From positions 186,001 through 250,000 of the forward strand of contig NZ_CP139992.1 in assembly GCF_034424155.1 (NCBI RefSeq): a stretch of DNA of 64,000 bases. The letters are read 5' to 3'. Position 1 is the first letter of the stretch, and every line of letters starts with the position of its first letter. The translations under genes and the position numbers were made by a program. A model generated the notes under the pieces. That model was not told where the DNA came from, did no database searches, and saw only the letters and a program-made list of their open reading frames with translations. This stretch comes from Hafnia alvei. Lineage in GTDB: Bacteria; Pseudomonadota; Gammaproteobacteria; Enterobacterales; Enterobacteriaceae. This document shows, in pieces, positions 18,588-26,682 of the stretch.

Positions 18588-20057
18588 ATGAACCGATTAA
18601 GTCTATCCCAGCGCTTAACGCTGGTGTTTGCGTTGTTGCTGGTCGCGTGCTGTGCGGTATCGGGTTGGCTTCAGGTGCGCAGTAATACGCAATATAGTCA
18701 GCAGGTTATCCAGCGCTTGTCCGTTAATCTTGCTCAGCATATTACGGATAATAACCGGCTACTCGGTGAGCAGGGGCTAAATCCTGCCTCGGTAAAAAAG
18801 CTGTTCGATCAGTTGATGTCGGTAAATCCGAGTGTGGAAGTGTATCTGCTTGATAAGCAAGGACACATCATTGGTGATGCGGCGCCAGAAGGGCGAATCA
18901 AGCGTCGTGATGTGAGCCTTCAGCCCATCAATGCGCTCATGCAGGGGCAAAGTATGCCGGTTTACGGCGACGATCCGCGCAGTGTCGATGGGCAAAAGGT
19001 ATTTAGCGTCGCACCGCTACAGGTTGAGGGAAAAACCGAAGGCTATTTATACGTTGTTTTGCTGGGCGAGGATTACGCTCGGTTAACCGATGATGCGCGT
19101 ATTGGCTCGACGGTTTGGACCGTTGTAGGGTCGATGGGATTGATTGTGCTGTTTGGTTCACTGGCCGGTTGGTTGGCTTTCCGCTGGGTGACGAAACCGG
19201 TGCGTCAGCTTACGCGTCAGGTGAGTAAGCTTGAACAGGAAGGGCTGGATTACGCTCGGGTTATGGCGCTAAGCGTGCCTGAAGCTGATGTGAAAAGTGA
19301 TGAAGTGACTCAGCTTAGACGCGCATTTGTTTTGATGGCTAGACGCATTGCCGAGCAGTGGAAAACTTTGGCGGAACAGGATCAGCAACGGCGTGAATTT
19401 ATTGCCAATATTTCACACGACTTGCGCACGCCGTTGACCTCTTTGCATGGCTATCTCGAAACGCTATCCGTGAAGTCGGCGAGTTTAAGCGAGGTGGATC
19501 GTAAGCGTTATCTGGATATCGCCTTGGCGCAAAGCCTTAAAGTTGGGCGACTAGCGCAGGAGTTATTTGAGTTAGCTCGCTTGGAATATGGCGCGGTTAA
19601 ACCGCAGAAAGAACGCATGTCGTTTAGCGAGCTTTTGCAGGATGTTTTTCAGAAGTTTGAGCTGGCGGCAGAAACTCGCCAAATTAAGCTTACTGCGGAT
19701 ATCGCCAAAGGTTTACCGTTGGTCAACGCCGATATTTATATGATGGAGCGCGTGTTAACCAATCTGTTGGATAACGCGATCCGCCATACGCCGCAGGGGG
19801 GAAATATTGCGGTGAAACTTTGGCATCAGGAAGGGCAAATTTGGGTTCAACTGACCGACAGCGGCGTAGGTATTCCAGAGGAGCTAAAACCGGGGCTGTT
19901 TGAGCGCCCATCATTGCTCTCAGGCGCACGGCGCCAGTCCGCGGGGGGATTGGGATTGATGATTGTGAAACGAATGCTACAGCTGCACGGTGGCGATATC
20001 ATGCTGGTTAATGAGAATGAGCAAGGCGCTTGTTTTCGTTTAATGCTACCCGTGTGA
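18588..20057 (+). CDS. Membrane sensor histidine kinase
   Basis: 489 aa. TM1 is about residues 8-28, then a periplasmic sensor of about 140 residues, TM2 about 175-200, and a HAMP linker. The HisKA domain has phosphoacceptor His277 in FIANISHDLRTPLTSLHGYLE. The ATPase domain shows the N box LTNLLDNAIRHTP, the G1 box LTDSGVGIPEE and G2 GGLGLMIVKRML. All catalytic elements are intact. The signal is unknown; the divergent Met-rich secreted protein hints at an envelope or metal cue. It abuts the response regulator with no gap. Confidence 0.92.
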   Translation: MNRLSLSQRLTLVFALLLVACCAVSGWLQVRSNTQYSQQVIQRLSVNLAQHITDNNRLLGEQGLNPASVKKLFDQLMSVNPSVEVYLLDKQGHIIGDAAPEGRIKRRDVSLQPINALMQGQSMPVYGDDPRSVDGQKVFSVAPLQVEGKTEGYLYVVLLGEDYARLTDDARIGSTVWTVVGSMGLIVLFGSLAGWLAFRWVTKPVRQLTRQVSKLEQEGLDYARVMALSVPEADVKSDEVTQLRRAFVLMARRIAEQWKTLAEQDQQRREFIANISHDLRTPLTSLHGYLETLSVKSASLSEVDRKRYLDIALAQSLKVGRLAQELFELARLEYGAVKPQKERMSFSELLQDVFQKFELAAETRQIKLTADIAKGLPLVNADIYMMERVLTNLLDNAIRHTPQGGNIAVKLWHQEGQIWVQLTDSGVGIPEELKPGLFERPSLLSGARRQSAGGLGLMIVKRMLQLHGGDIMLVNENEQGACFRLMLPV

Positions 20058-20127
20058 TCGCTCCCTTAATTATTCACAGACTTAGTGGTAGCATGAATTT
20101 CCCCCCTAATTATAAGAGTTAACTCCG

Positions 20128-20751
20128 ATGATGTTGTTTTTGACGGTGGCATTGGTTCATCTGGTGGCTTTAATGGCTCCCGGACCTGATTTCTTTTTTG
20201 TTTCCCAAACGGCGGTCAGCCGCTCTCGTTCTGAAGCAATGCAGGGCGTAGTGGGGATTACACTGGGTATCGTCATTTGGGCAGCAGTTGCGCTGATGGG
20301 GCTCCATCTGCTGCTGATGAAAATGGCATGGCTGCATAGCATTATCACCGTGGGCGGTGGTTTATATCTGACGTGGATGGGCTATCAACTCCTTAAATCT
20401 GCGCGTGCGAAAGGCCAGTTAGACAGCGGCGAAGAAGTTAGCATCACGCTGCCTGCGCGTGGAAAAACGTTCCTGCGTGGTTTTCTCACTAACTTGTCGA
20501 ACCCAAAAGCGGTCATTTATTTCGGTTCTGTGTTCTCACTGTTTGTCGGCGACAATGTGAGTACGCCAGAACGTGTTGGCCTGTTCGTGATGATAGTGGC
20601 GGAAACCTTTGTTTGGTTCAGTATTGTGGCATCGGTATTTGCGCTGCCGGTGATGCGTCGTGGTTATCAGCGTTTAGCCAAGTGGATTGATGGCGTTGCA
20701 GGCGTCTTGTTTATCGGCTTTGGTTTGCACCTGATTTTCTCTCGTTCGTAA
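20128..20751 (+). CDS. rhtC: Threonine efflux protein RhtC (LysE/RhtB family)
   Basis: 207 aa inner-membrane exporter with about six transmembrane helices. The N-terminus closely follows E. coli RhtC (HLVALMAPGPDFFFVSQTAV), and FLTNLSNPKAVIYFGSVFSLFVGDN is the LysE-family signature. Predicted role is threonine export. In E. coli rhtC follows recQ and precedes rhtB-pldB; here those neighbours are absent and about 6.7 kb of other genes lies between recQ and rhtC. Confidence 0.93.
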   Translation: MMLFLTVALVHLVALMAPGPDFFFVSQTAVSRSRSEAMQGVVGITLGIVIWAAVALMGLHLLLMKMAWLHSIITVGGGLYLTWMGYQLLKSARAKGQLDSGEEVSITLPARGKTFLRGFLTNLSNPKAVIYFGSVFSLFVGDNVSTPERVGLFVMIVAETFVWFSIVASVFALPVMRRGYQRLAKWIDGVAGVLFIGFGLHLIFSRS

Positions 20752-20769
20752 TCATCTTCAGTGAACATA

Positions 20770-20808
20770 AAAAAAGGCGGGCTAATTAATCATTAGCCCG
20801 CCTTTTTT
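20770..20808. terminator. Bidirectional rho-independent terminator, rhtC / gntU
   Basis: GGCGGGCTAAT (20776-20786) pairs with ATTAGCCCGCC (20792-20802) over a 5-nt loop. It is preceded by a run of A and followed by T6, so it works on both strands between convergent genes. Confidence 0.93.
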
Positions 20809-20821
20809 GTATTCGCAAATA

Positions 20822-22159
20822 TTACATCACAGCGAAGAAGATCATACCAACCACTGCGCCCGTGGTGCCTAGGATGGTTTCCATCACGGACCAGGTTTTC
20901 AGGGTTTGTGCTTCGGTTGCGCCGGTAAATTTACCGAACAGCCAGAAGCCGGAGTCGTTAACGTGGCTCAGTACGATAGAACCCCCCGCGATACAGATGG
21001 AAAGTGCTGCCATCTGTGCGCCGTTGTAGCCCAGCTCGCCAATAACCGGCAGAACCAAACCTACGGTGGTTAAACAGGCAACGGTAGCAGAACCTTGAAT
21101 CACGCGCACCGCAGCGGCCAGTACAAAACAGGCGACCGCAATTGGCAGACCTGCACCAATCAGAGAGTTACCTAACGCTGGACCAACGCCGGAATCCACC
21201 AGAATCTGTTTGAACACGCCACCGGCACCGGTAACCAGAAGAATGATACCTGCTGGCTGAATTGCCGCAGAACACACTTCCATCACTTTCTCTTTGCTCA
21301 TGCCACGACGGATTGCCAGACCATAAATCGCCACCAGACAGGCGATCAGGATTGCCGTGAATGGGTGACCGATAAATTCCAGCCATTTGTGCAGTTCAGT
21401 GCCGGTTTCAACAAAGCGTGCACCGATGGTTTTCATACCAACTAGAACCAGCGGGAATAGAACCAGCGCCAGACTAAAACCGAATGAAGGCAGTTTGCTC
21501 TTATCCAAGCTTGGCTCTTGGATATCTTCAGGCAGATCCAGCGTCACGTGTTTGCTGATGAAGTTACCAAACAGAGGACCGGCTAAAATCATGCCTGGAA
21601 TTGCTGCGCACAGACCAATCAGGATCATCCAGCCATAGTCAGCGCCCATCTGGGAAGCCAGCAGCATCGGTGTTGGCCCTGGCAGCAAGAATGCCGCCGC
21701 GCCAGCAACACCGGCAAACAGTGGGATAGCCAGTTTCACAACGTTGCCATTGGTACGACGGGCAACGGCGAACACCACGCCAATCAACAATACGATAGCT
21801 ACGTCGAAGAACAGCGGCAGCGCACACACCAGACCGGCGATACCCAGCGCATAGTGCGCTCGTTTTTCACCAAAGCTATCTAGCAACTTAGCGGCTATCT
21901 GATCTAACGCGCCGGTTTCATGCAAGATTTTGCCGAACATGGCACCCAACGCAACCACTATGGCGAGGAAACCTAATGTGCCTCCCATGCCTTTTTCCAT
22001 GGTTTTGGCGATATCATCCAGCGGCATGCCGGAAAAAATGCCCGCGCCGATAGAGACCAGCATCAGAGCAACGAAGGCATGCATACGGGCTTTCATTACC
22101 AAAAACAGCAGCAGTAAGACCGAGCCTACTGCGGTAAATACGAGAGTAAAAGTACTCAT
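20822..22159 (-). CDS. gntU: Low-affinity gluconate transporter GntU
   Basis: 445 aa member of the GntP family of H+-coupled gluconate permeases, with about 12-14 transmembrane segments. The sequence tracks E. coli GntU throughout (LVMKARMHAFVALMLVSIGAG; EKGMGGTLGFLAIVVALGAMFGKILHE; SIVLSHVNDSGFWLFGKF). Its ATG overlaps the gntK stop by one base (TAATG), so gntK and gntU form one translationally coupled operon read on the minus strand. Confidence 0.95.
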   Translation of the reverse strand: MSTFTLVFTAVGSVLLLLFLVMKARMHAFVALMLVSIGAGIFSGMPLDDIAKTMEKGMGGTLGFLAIVVALGAMFGKILHETGALDQIAAKLLDSFGEKRAHYALGIAGLVCALPLFFDVAIVLLIGVVFAVARRTNGNVVKLAIPLFAGVAGAAAFLLPGPTPMLLASQMGADYGWMILIGLCAAIPGMILAGPLFGNFISKHVTLDLPEDIQEPSLDKSKLPSFGFSLALVLFPLVLVGMKTIGARFVETGTELHKWLEFIGHPFTAILIACLVAIYGLAIRRGMSKEKVMEVCSAAIQPAGIILLVTGAGGVFKQILVDSGVGPALGNSLIGAGLPIAVACFVLAAAVRVIQGSATVACLTTVGLVLPVIGELGYNGAQMAALSICIAGGSIVLSHVNDSGFWLFGKFTGATEAQTLKTWSVMETILGTTGAVVGMIFFAVM

Positions 22160-22698
22160 TATGACCCCTGAGAAATCACAGATTTAATGGTTTTAATTGT
22201 GTTTTCAACAACGCCGTCCAGAGGGAGGCTGATGTCGACAGCGTGAACGTCCTGCTCAACGCTGGTAGGTTCTTCTAACGCTTCAAATTGAGAAACAAGC
22301 ATCTGAGGTTTAAAGAAGTGGCCTTTACGTGCCAGCAGACGGCTTTCAATAAGATCGAAATCGCCTTTCAGGTAGATAAAGGAAACGTTTTTGTTACCGT
22401 CGCGCAGCATGTCGCGGTAGCGCTTTTTAAGCGCGGAGCAAACGATCAGAGAGACATCATTGGTCCGTTGCATAGCGAAAATGGCGTCATTAACCGCTTT
22501 CAGCCATGGCGTGCGGTCTTCGTCATTCAGCGCGTGGCCTTCAGACATTTTTTGTATATTGGCACGTGGGTGCAAGAAGTCGCCATCCAGAAAACCTGCG
22601 TTGAGCTGTTGGGCTACGGAGGTTGCTACAGCAGATTTACCGCTGCCAGATACGCCCATCAGAATAAAAACGTGGTGTTGTGGTTTTTTATCGCTCAT
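22159..22698 (-). CDS. gntK: Gluconokinase GntK
   Basis: 179 aa. It phosphorylates gluconate to 6-phosphogluconate for the Entner-Doudoroff and pentose-phosphate pathways. The P-loop is MGVSGSGKSAV, followed by FLDGDFLHPRANIQKM, CSALKKRYRDMLR and YLKGDFDLIESRL. I chose ATG 22698 (MSDKKPQHHVF) as the family start; the frame is open 10 codons further. The promoter region with two GntR operators lies upstream. Confidence 0.95.
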   Translation of the reverse strand: MSDKKPQHHVFILMGVSGSGKSAVATSVAQQLNAGFLDGDFLHPRANIQKMSEGHALNDEDRTPWLKAVNDAIFAMQRTNDVSLIVCSALKKRYRDMLRDGNKNVSFIYLKGDFDLIESRLLARKGHFFKPQMLVSQFEALEEPTSVEQDVHAVDISLPLDGVVENTIKTIKSVISQGS

Positions 22699-22740
22699 TT
22701 CTACTCCAGAGAGGGGACGGTTTTCCATCCACTAAATGCA

Positions 22741-22770
22741 ATGTTACTGGTAACTTGTTATGGGTAACAT
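22741..22770. promoter_or_regulatory. Two tandem GntR operators at gntKU
   Basis: ATGTTACTGGTAACTT (22741-22756) and TTGTTATGGGTAACAT (22755-22770) both match the GntR palindrome ATGTTAC-N2-GTAACAT. A likely -10 (TATTAT on the minus strand, 22784-22789) puts them at and just after the start of transcription, as for gntKU in E. coli. Gluconate should relieve repression. Confidence 0.88.
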
Positions 22771-22824
22771 TGTCTGAGCAGCGATAATAATTAGCAAGAT
22801 TTGTGACAAAGTAGCTTCAATAAC

Positions 22825-22840
22825 TGTGAGGTTACTCTCA
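22825..22840. promoter_or_regulatory. Candidate CRP site upstream of gntKU
   Basis: TGTGA-GGTTAC-TCTCA matches CRP TGTGA-N6-TCACA at nine of ten positions. It lies about 55 bp upstream of the inferred gntKU start point. E. coli gntKU is CRP-activated. Confidence 0.6.
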
Positions 22841-22885
22841 GTTACTAACGGGGATTAACTAATATGAGGGGGGATAGCTGGGTAA

Positions 22886-23881
22886 TTAGATGCTGCCACC
22901 ATAAAGTAGCGTGAAACCGACATCGACCATCTGGGATGAAATGGCTTCACCGCGCAGACGAGACAACATCCGTTCTGCTGCGATTTGTCCCATACGCTGA
23001 CGTGGCGTCAGTACGCTGGCTAATTTAGGCGTCATTACCTGACCGATGTCGTGGCCGTGGAACCCAGCAATCGCCATATCTTGAGGAATACGTAGGCCTA
23101 AACGTTGGCACTCGAAAGCCGCCCCGGCCGCTAAGTCATCGTTGGTGCAGAAAATACTGTCCATATCAGGATAACGATCTAGCGCTTCACGCAACAGTTC
23201 ACTGCCCACCGAATAAGAAGAGCCGCGCGGTATCATGACGCTACGTGGCTGCAAACCGGCATGATTCATCGCCGCTTCATAGCCCTGCTGTTTGATGACG
23301 GTACGTTCATCCTGACGAGCGCCAAAGTAAACAACTTTGCGATGCCCGCGGTCGATAATGGCCTGTGTCATTTGTCGAGCGGCTTCAAAGTTGTCGAACC
23401 CAACGGCGATATCAATGCACGGCGTAATGCAGTCCATCATTTCGACGACCGGAACACCGGATACTTCGATCATTTTACGCGTGCGCGCGGTGTGGTTTCT
23501 TTCAGATAGGATCAGCCCATCAACGTTATACGAGAGCAGAGAAAGCAAACGCTCCTCTTCTTTTTCTGGCCGATAACCATAGTGCGCCAGCATGGTTTGA
23601 TAACCATGTGCGTCGGTGACGCTTTCGATTCCGCGAATCACATCGGCGAAAACTTGGTTGGTCAGAGAAGGAAGCAGTACGCCAATGGCGCGGCTGGTAG
23701 AGTTGGAAAGAATATCCGGTGCGCGGTTAGGGATGTAGCCCAGTTCGTCCAGCGCCACTGCAATTTTCGTTTGAAGTGCAGCAGAGACCTGTGATGGGTT
23801 GCGCAAATAACGGCTTACCGTCATTTTTGTCACACCAACTTTATCTGCCACATCTTGAAGTACAGGGCGTTTTTTCTTCAT
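22886..23881 (-). CDS. gntR: Gluconate-operon repressor GntR (LacI family)
   Basis: 331 aa, the E. coli length. The N-terminal LacI-type helix-turn-helix reads VLQDVADKVGVTKMTVSRYLRNPSQVS, and the hinge is PNRAPDILSNSTSRAIGVLLPSLTNQVFADV. The effector-binding domain fills the rest. I chose ATG 23881 (MKKKRPVLQDVA); the frame extends 37 codons upstream but that part has no HTH-family character. It represses gntKU via the operators at 22741-22770. Confidence 0.95.
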   Translation of the reverse strand: MKKKRPVLQDVADKVGVTKMTVSRYLRNPSQVSAALQTKIAVALDELGYIPNRAPDILSNSTSRAIGVLLPSLTNQVFADVIRGIESVTDAHGYQTMLAHYGYRPEKEEERLLSLLSYNVDGLILSERNHTARTRKMIEVSGVPVVEMMDCITPCIDIAVGFDNFEAARQMTQAIIDRGHRKVVYFGARQDERTVIKQQGYEAAMNHAGLQPRSVMIPRGSSYSVGSELLREALDRYPDMDSIFCTNDDLAAGAAFECQRLGLRIPQDMAIAGFHGHDIGQVMTPKLASVLTPRQRMGQIAAERMLSRLRGEAISSQMVDVGFTLLYGGSI

Positions 23882-23961
23882 TTTCAATGAAATAACTAAT
23901 GTTCGGACGGATGCACACAGTTTAGCAAAAAAACAATGTGACGTATAAAACAAATGTGGAC

Positions 23962-23991
23962 TGAAATCGCAGCCGTTTAGCTGCGATTTCA
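23962..23991 (-). terminator. Hairpin downstream of the GH1 gene
   Basis: TGAAATCGCAGC (23962-23973) pairs with GCTGCGATTTCA (23980-23991) over a 6-nt loop. It follows the minus-strand GH1 gene by 34 bp and precedes the gntR promoter region. The T-run is poor, so efficiency is uncertain. Confidence 0.65.
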
Positions 23992-24025
23992 ATAAACAAT
24001 CTCAGTGACTTAGCGAGGAATCACA

Positions 24026-25405
24026 TTAAAAACCATTCGCGCGCGAAACCTGTGCAAACCATTCACCGCTCTTTTTCACGCTGCGGGTTTGGGTTGCGAG
24101 ATCGAGCTGAACAAAGCCGTAGCGGTTTTTGTAGGCATTACACCAAGACCAGTTATCAATAAATGTCCACATGTGATAACCCAAACATTGGCTGCCTTCC
24201 TGAATCGCTTTATGCACCCATTGCAGATGTTCACGCACAAATTCGATGCGATAGTCGTCTTGGACTTGCTCGTTTTCGATAAAACGCTGCTCATTTTCCA
24301 CGCCCATGCCATTTTCAGAAATAAAGCAGCGCGGATTACCGTATTCAATACGTAGATTGGTCAGAATGTCGTAAATGCCTTTCTCATAAATTTCCCATCC
24401 GCGATGAGGGTTCATTTTACGACCTGGCATTTCATAGTTTTCAAAGAACCATTCAGGCATAAATGGACTATCGGGATTAACTAGGCTATCGCGGCATTTA
24501 ATGCGCCGTGGCTGATAGTAATTGATGCCCAAAAGTGAGACGACGCCTTGAGCCAATAGCTCACGGTCACCGCTGCGGCACTCCGGTAGCTGATGATGAG
24601 ATTTCAGCAAGTCCACTAACTCTTCGGGGTATTTCCCTAAAAGCGCTGGGTCTAGGAAGCTGCGATTAAACATCAGATCGGCAATGTTAGCCGCTTTCAC
24701 GTCAGCAGGGTTTTCAGAGCGAGGGTATGACGGCGTGAGATTGAGAATGATGCCGATGTCACCGCCCTGATCCAGTTGGCGATAACGTTGCACCGCCTGA
24801 GCATGCGCTATCATGGTGTGATAGGCCACGGTGGCCGCGCGTTTGAAATCCACCACGTTAGGGTAATGGAAGTCATATAGATAACCGCCTTCCACCGGAA
24901 CAACCGGCTCATTGAAAGTAAACCAGTGCTTAACGCGGTCACCAAACAGGCGGAAACAGGTTTCGGCATACTCCGCGTAGGCGTCTGCTACTTCGCGATT
25001 TTCCCAGCCGCCGATCTGCTGCATCGCCATAGGCATATCAAAATGGAAAAGGTTAATGAACGGCGTAATGCCCTGAGCGAGCATTTCATTAATCACCTGA
25101 TTATAAAACGCGACGGCTTCAGGATTGACTGCCCCACGACCTTCAGGAATAAGCCGAGCCCATGAAATCGAGGTGCGAAAGCTATTGTGCCCAACGCGTT
25201 TTAACAGCGCGATATCTTCGCGCCAGTGCTGGTAAAACGTTGACGTGTCCTGTGGACCAACGTTCTGATGAAAACGGTTTGGCTGCTCGGCAAACCAGTG
25301 ATCCCATACGGTAGCACTTTTGCCGCCACCAAGCGTATTACCTTCCGTCTGCGGTGCCGAACTGGCGCTACCCCACCAAAATCCTGTTGGAAATGAATGT
25401 GTCAT
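24026..25405 (-). CDS. Glycoside hydrolase family 1 (beta-glucosidase or 6-phospho-beta-glucosidase)
   Basis: 459 aa GH1 (beta/alpha)8 enzyme with both catalytic glutamates: acid/base Glu166 in TFNEP and nucleophile Glu364 in FISENG. Substrate class is unclear. The phosphate-binding signature of 6-phospho-glycosidases (Ser-Trp...Lys-x-Tyr) appears as SWCNAYKNRYG at 420-430: Ser and Tyr are kept, but Asn sits where Lys is expected and Lys is one residue early. No PTS permease, transporter or dedicated regulator is adjacent. It lies between gntR and yhhW, which are neighbours in E. coli, so it looks like an insertion. A LacI-family-type operator lies upstream. Confidence 0.85.
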   Translation of the reverse strand: MTHSFPTGFWWGSASSAPQTEGNTLGGGKSATVWDHWFAEQPNRFHQNVGPQDTSTFYQHWREDIALLKRVGHNSFRTSISWARLIPEGRGAVNPEAVAFYNQVINEMLAQGITPFINLFHFDMPMAMQQIGGWENREVADAYAEYAETCFRLFGDRVKHWFTFNEPVVPVEGGYLYDFHYPNVVDFKRAATVAYHTMIAHAQAVQRYRQLDQGGDIGIILNLTPSYPRSENPADVKAANIADLMFNRSFLDPALLGKYPEELVDLLKSHHQLPECRSGDRELLAQGVVSLLGINYYQPRRIKCRDSLVNPDSPFMPEWFFENYEMPGRKMNPHRGWEIYEKGIYDILTNLRIEYGNPRCFISENGMGVENEQRFIENEQVQDDYRIEFVREHLQWVHKAIQEGSQCLGYHMWTFIDNWSWCNAYKNRYGFVQLDLATQTRSVKKSGEWFAQVSRANGF

Positions 25406-25707
25406 AAATGCTCCTGTTATGAATTTCTCGCCAGTTCATTGGCCCATTTGTTCGCCCTTGCATCAGGGCTGCTTTCGCCGTTTTGCGGCTCCCAAAGGCC
25501 AAAAAGACGACTTGCAGAGCCTCATTGGATAGGTTTTTGAAACCGGTTTCTATAAAGAAAGAAGTAAAGCGAGAGCGGGGTTCAGGAATGAGCATTCATG
25601 GCGATAAAACTGTGGGGTAGATCACGGATTGACGCGTTGTAGGTGTTTATTTGAGGTGAAAAAAATGCCAGCCGAATTCGGCCGGCATATTAATATGACT
25701 TTACTAA
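25406..25707. other. 302-bp region between GH1 gene and yhhW
   Basis: Besides the operator at 25539-25550, the part at 25430-25530 contains short GC-rich hairpin-prone sequences with a non-gene open frame on the minus strand. I suspect it belongs to a dispersed intergenic repeat, but there is only one copy here. No real gene seen. Confidence 0.4.
25539..25550. promoter_or_regulatory. LacI-family-type operator upstream of GH1 gene
   Basis: GAAACCGGTTTC is a perfect 12-bp palindrome (context TTGAAACCGGTTTCTA). It resembles operators of sugar repressors such as AscG, which I recall binds TGAAACC-GGTTTCA. It lies 134 bp before the GH1 start and just after a TATAGA (minus strand), so it probably regulates that gene. 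No matching repressor gene is in the window; GntR uses a different site. Confidence 0.6.
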
Positions 25708-26403
25708 TCACACCGGTGGCAAATCAAACAGCAGAATTTCTGCTTTGTCGTCTGCATGGATCGAAATAGCTGCTTCGTCCCAAATTGCCACACCGTCTGC
25801 GGTACTGACGTGCTGGCCGTTGATAGAAACATTACCTTTAACCACCTGAATCCAAACGCGGCGATCGGCCTGCATCTGATAGACGCTCTGTTCATCTTTC
25901 AACAGCGCCCAGCGGGTCAGCGTCATGTCTTGGAATACTTTCAGCGAGCCATCACGTGCATCAGGAGAAAGCACCAACTGGCGGCCTTGCGGAACATCAA
26001 ACGCTTTTTGCTCGTAGCGAGGCGTCAGGTTTTTTTGATCTGGAATAATCCAAATTTGATACAGATGTAAATCGCGATCCTGATGAGCATTAAATTCAGA
26101 GTGGCGAATACCGGTACCGGCGCTCATGATCTGAAACTCACCGGCGTTAACCTGTTCTTTATTGCCCATGCTGTCTTGGTGAGCAACCGCCCCTTCCATT
26201 ACATAAGTCAGGATTTCCATATCTTTATGTGGATGGGTTGGAAAACCTTCACCCGCCGCGATTTTGTCGTCGTTAATGACGCGTAATGCGGAAAAACCCA
26301 TGAAGTCTGGATCGTAATAATCGGCAAAAGAAAATGAGTGCCAGCTGTCCAGCCAACCATGATTTGCGTGACCACGGTCATTTGCTTTACGGATATAAAT
26401 CAT
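25708..26403 (-). CDS. yhhW: Pirin-family protein YhhW (quercetin dioxygenase-like)
   Basis: 231 aa bicupin of the pirin family. The metal-binding motif is THPHKDMEILTYVMEG plus GTGIRHSEFN, matching E. coli YhhW, which has quercetinase activity in vitro; its physiological role is unknown. The first Met is reassigned to 26403 (MIYIRKANDRGHANHGWLDS) on family similarity. In E. coli it lies beside gntR; here the GH1 gene separates them. Confidence 0.93.
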   Translation of the reverse strand: MIYIRKANDRGHANHGWLDSWHSFSFADYYDPDFMGFSALRVINDDKIAAGEGFPTHPHKDMEILTYVMEGAVAHQDSMGNKEQVNAGEFQIMSAGTGIRHSEFNAHQDRDLHLYQIWIIPDQKNLTPRYEQKAFDVPQGRQLVLSPDARDGSLKVFQDMTLTRWALLKDEQSVYQMQADRRVWIQVVKGNVSINGQHVSTADGVAIWDEAAISIHADDKAEILLFDLPPV

Positions 26404-26591
26404 AATCAAAATCTCCTATGAGCCAGCCAATCAGGCTCTTGTTGTTGAAATCTAGTTTAGACCTAAGCCGATAATATGAAAGCGTAAAAAACTCATCCCT
26501 CTGTTCAAAAAATCAGAACAAGATCTCCATTTAAGGCCAGAAATTGGTTTTTAGCATGTATGAAAAACAAGAATTTTTCTCATTTAAACCC

Positions 26592-26623
26592 TTGACTCTG
26601 GAGTGGACTCCAAGGTGTAGACT
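26592..26623 (+). promoter_or_regulatory. ZntR-type MerR-family promoter of zntA
   Basis: -35 TTGACT (26592-26597) and -10 TAGACT (26618-26623) are separated by 20 bp, the over-long spacer characteristic of MerR-family activated promoters. The spacer and flanks carry a dyad (ACTCTGGAGTGGACTCCAAGGT) close to the E. coli ZntR operator. The zntR gene itself is not in the window. Confidence 0.92.
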
Positions 26624-26682
26624 GCTATTAAATCTCGATTATTTCTCTTTTCCGTTTAGCGGATAACCTCACGGAGGTCAGC

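Noticed and set aside
25368-25595. 75-codon minus-strand frame overlapping the GH1 start
   Set aside because: It overlaps the GH1 N-terminus and covers the operator; likely non-coding repeat sequence.
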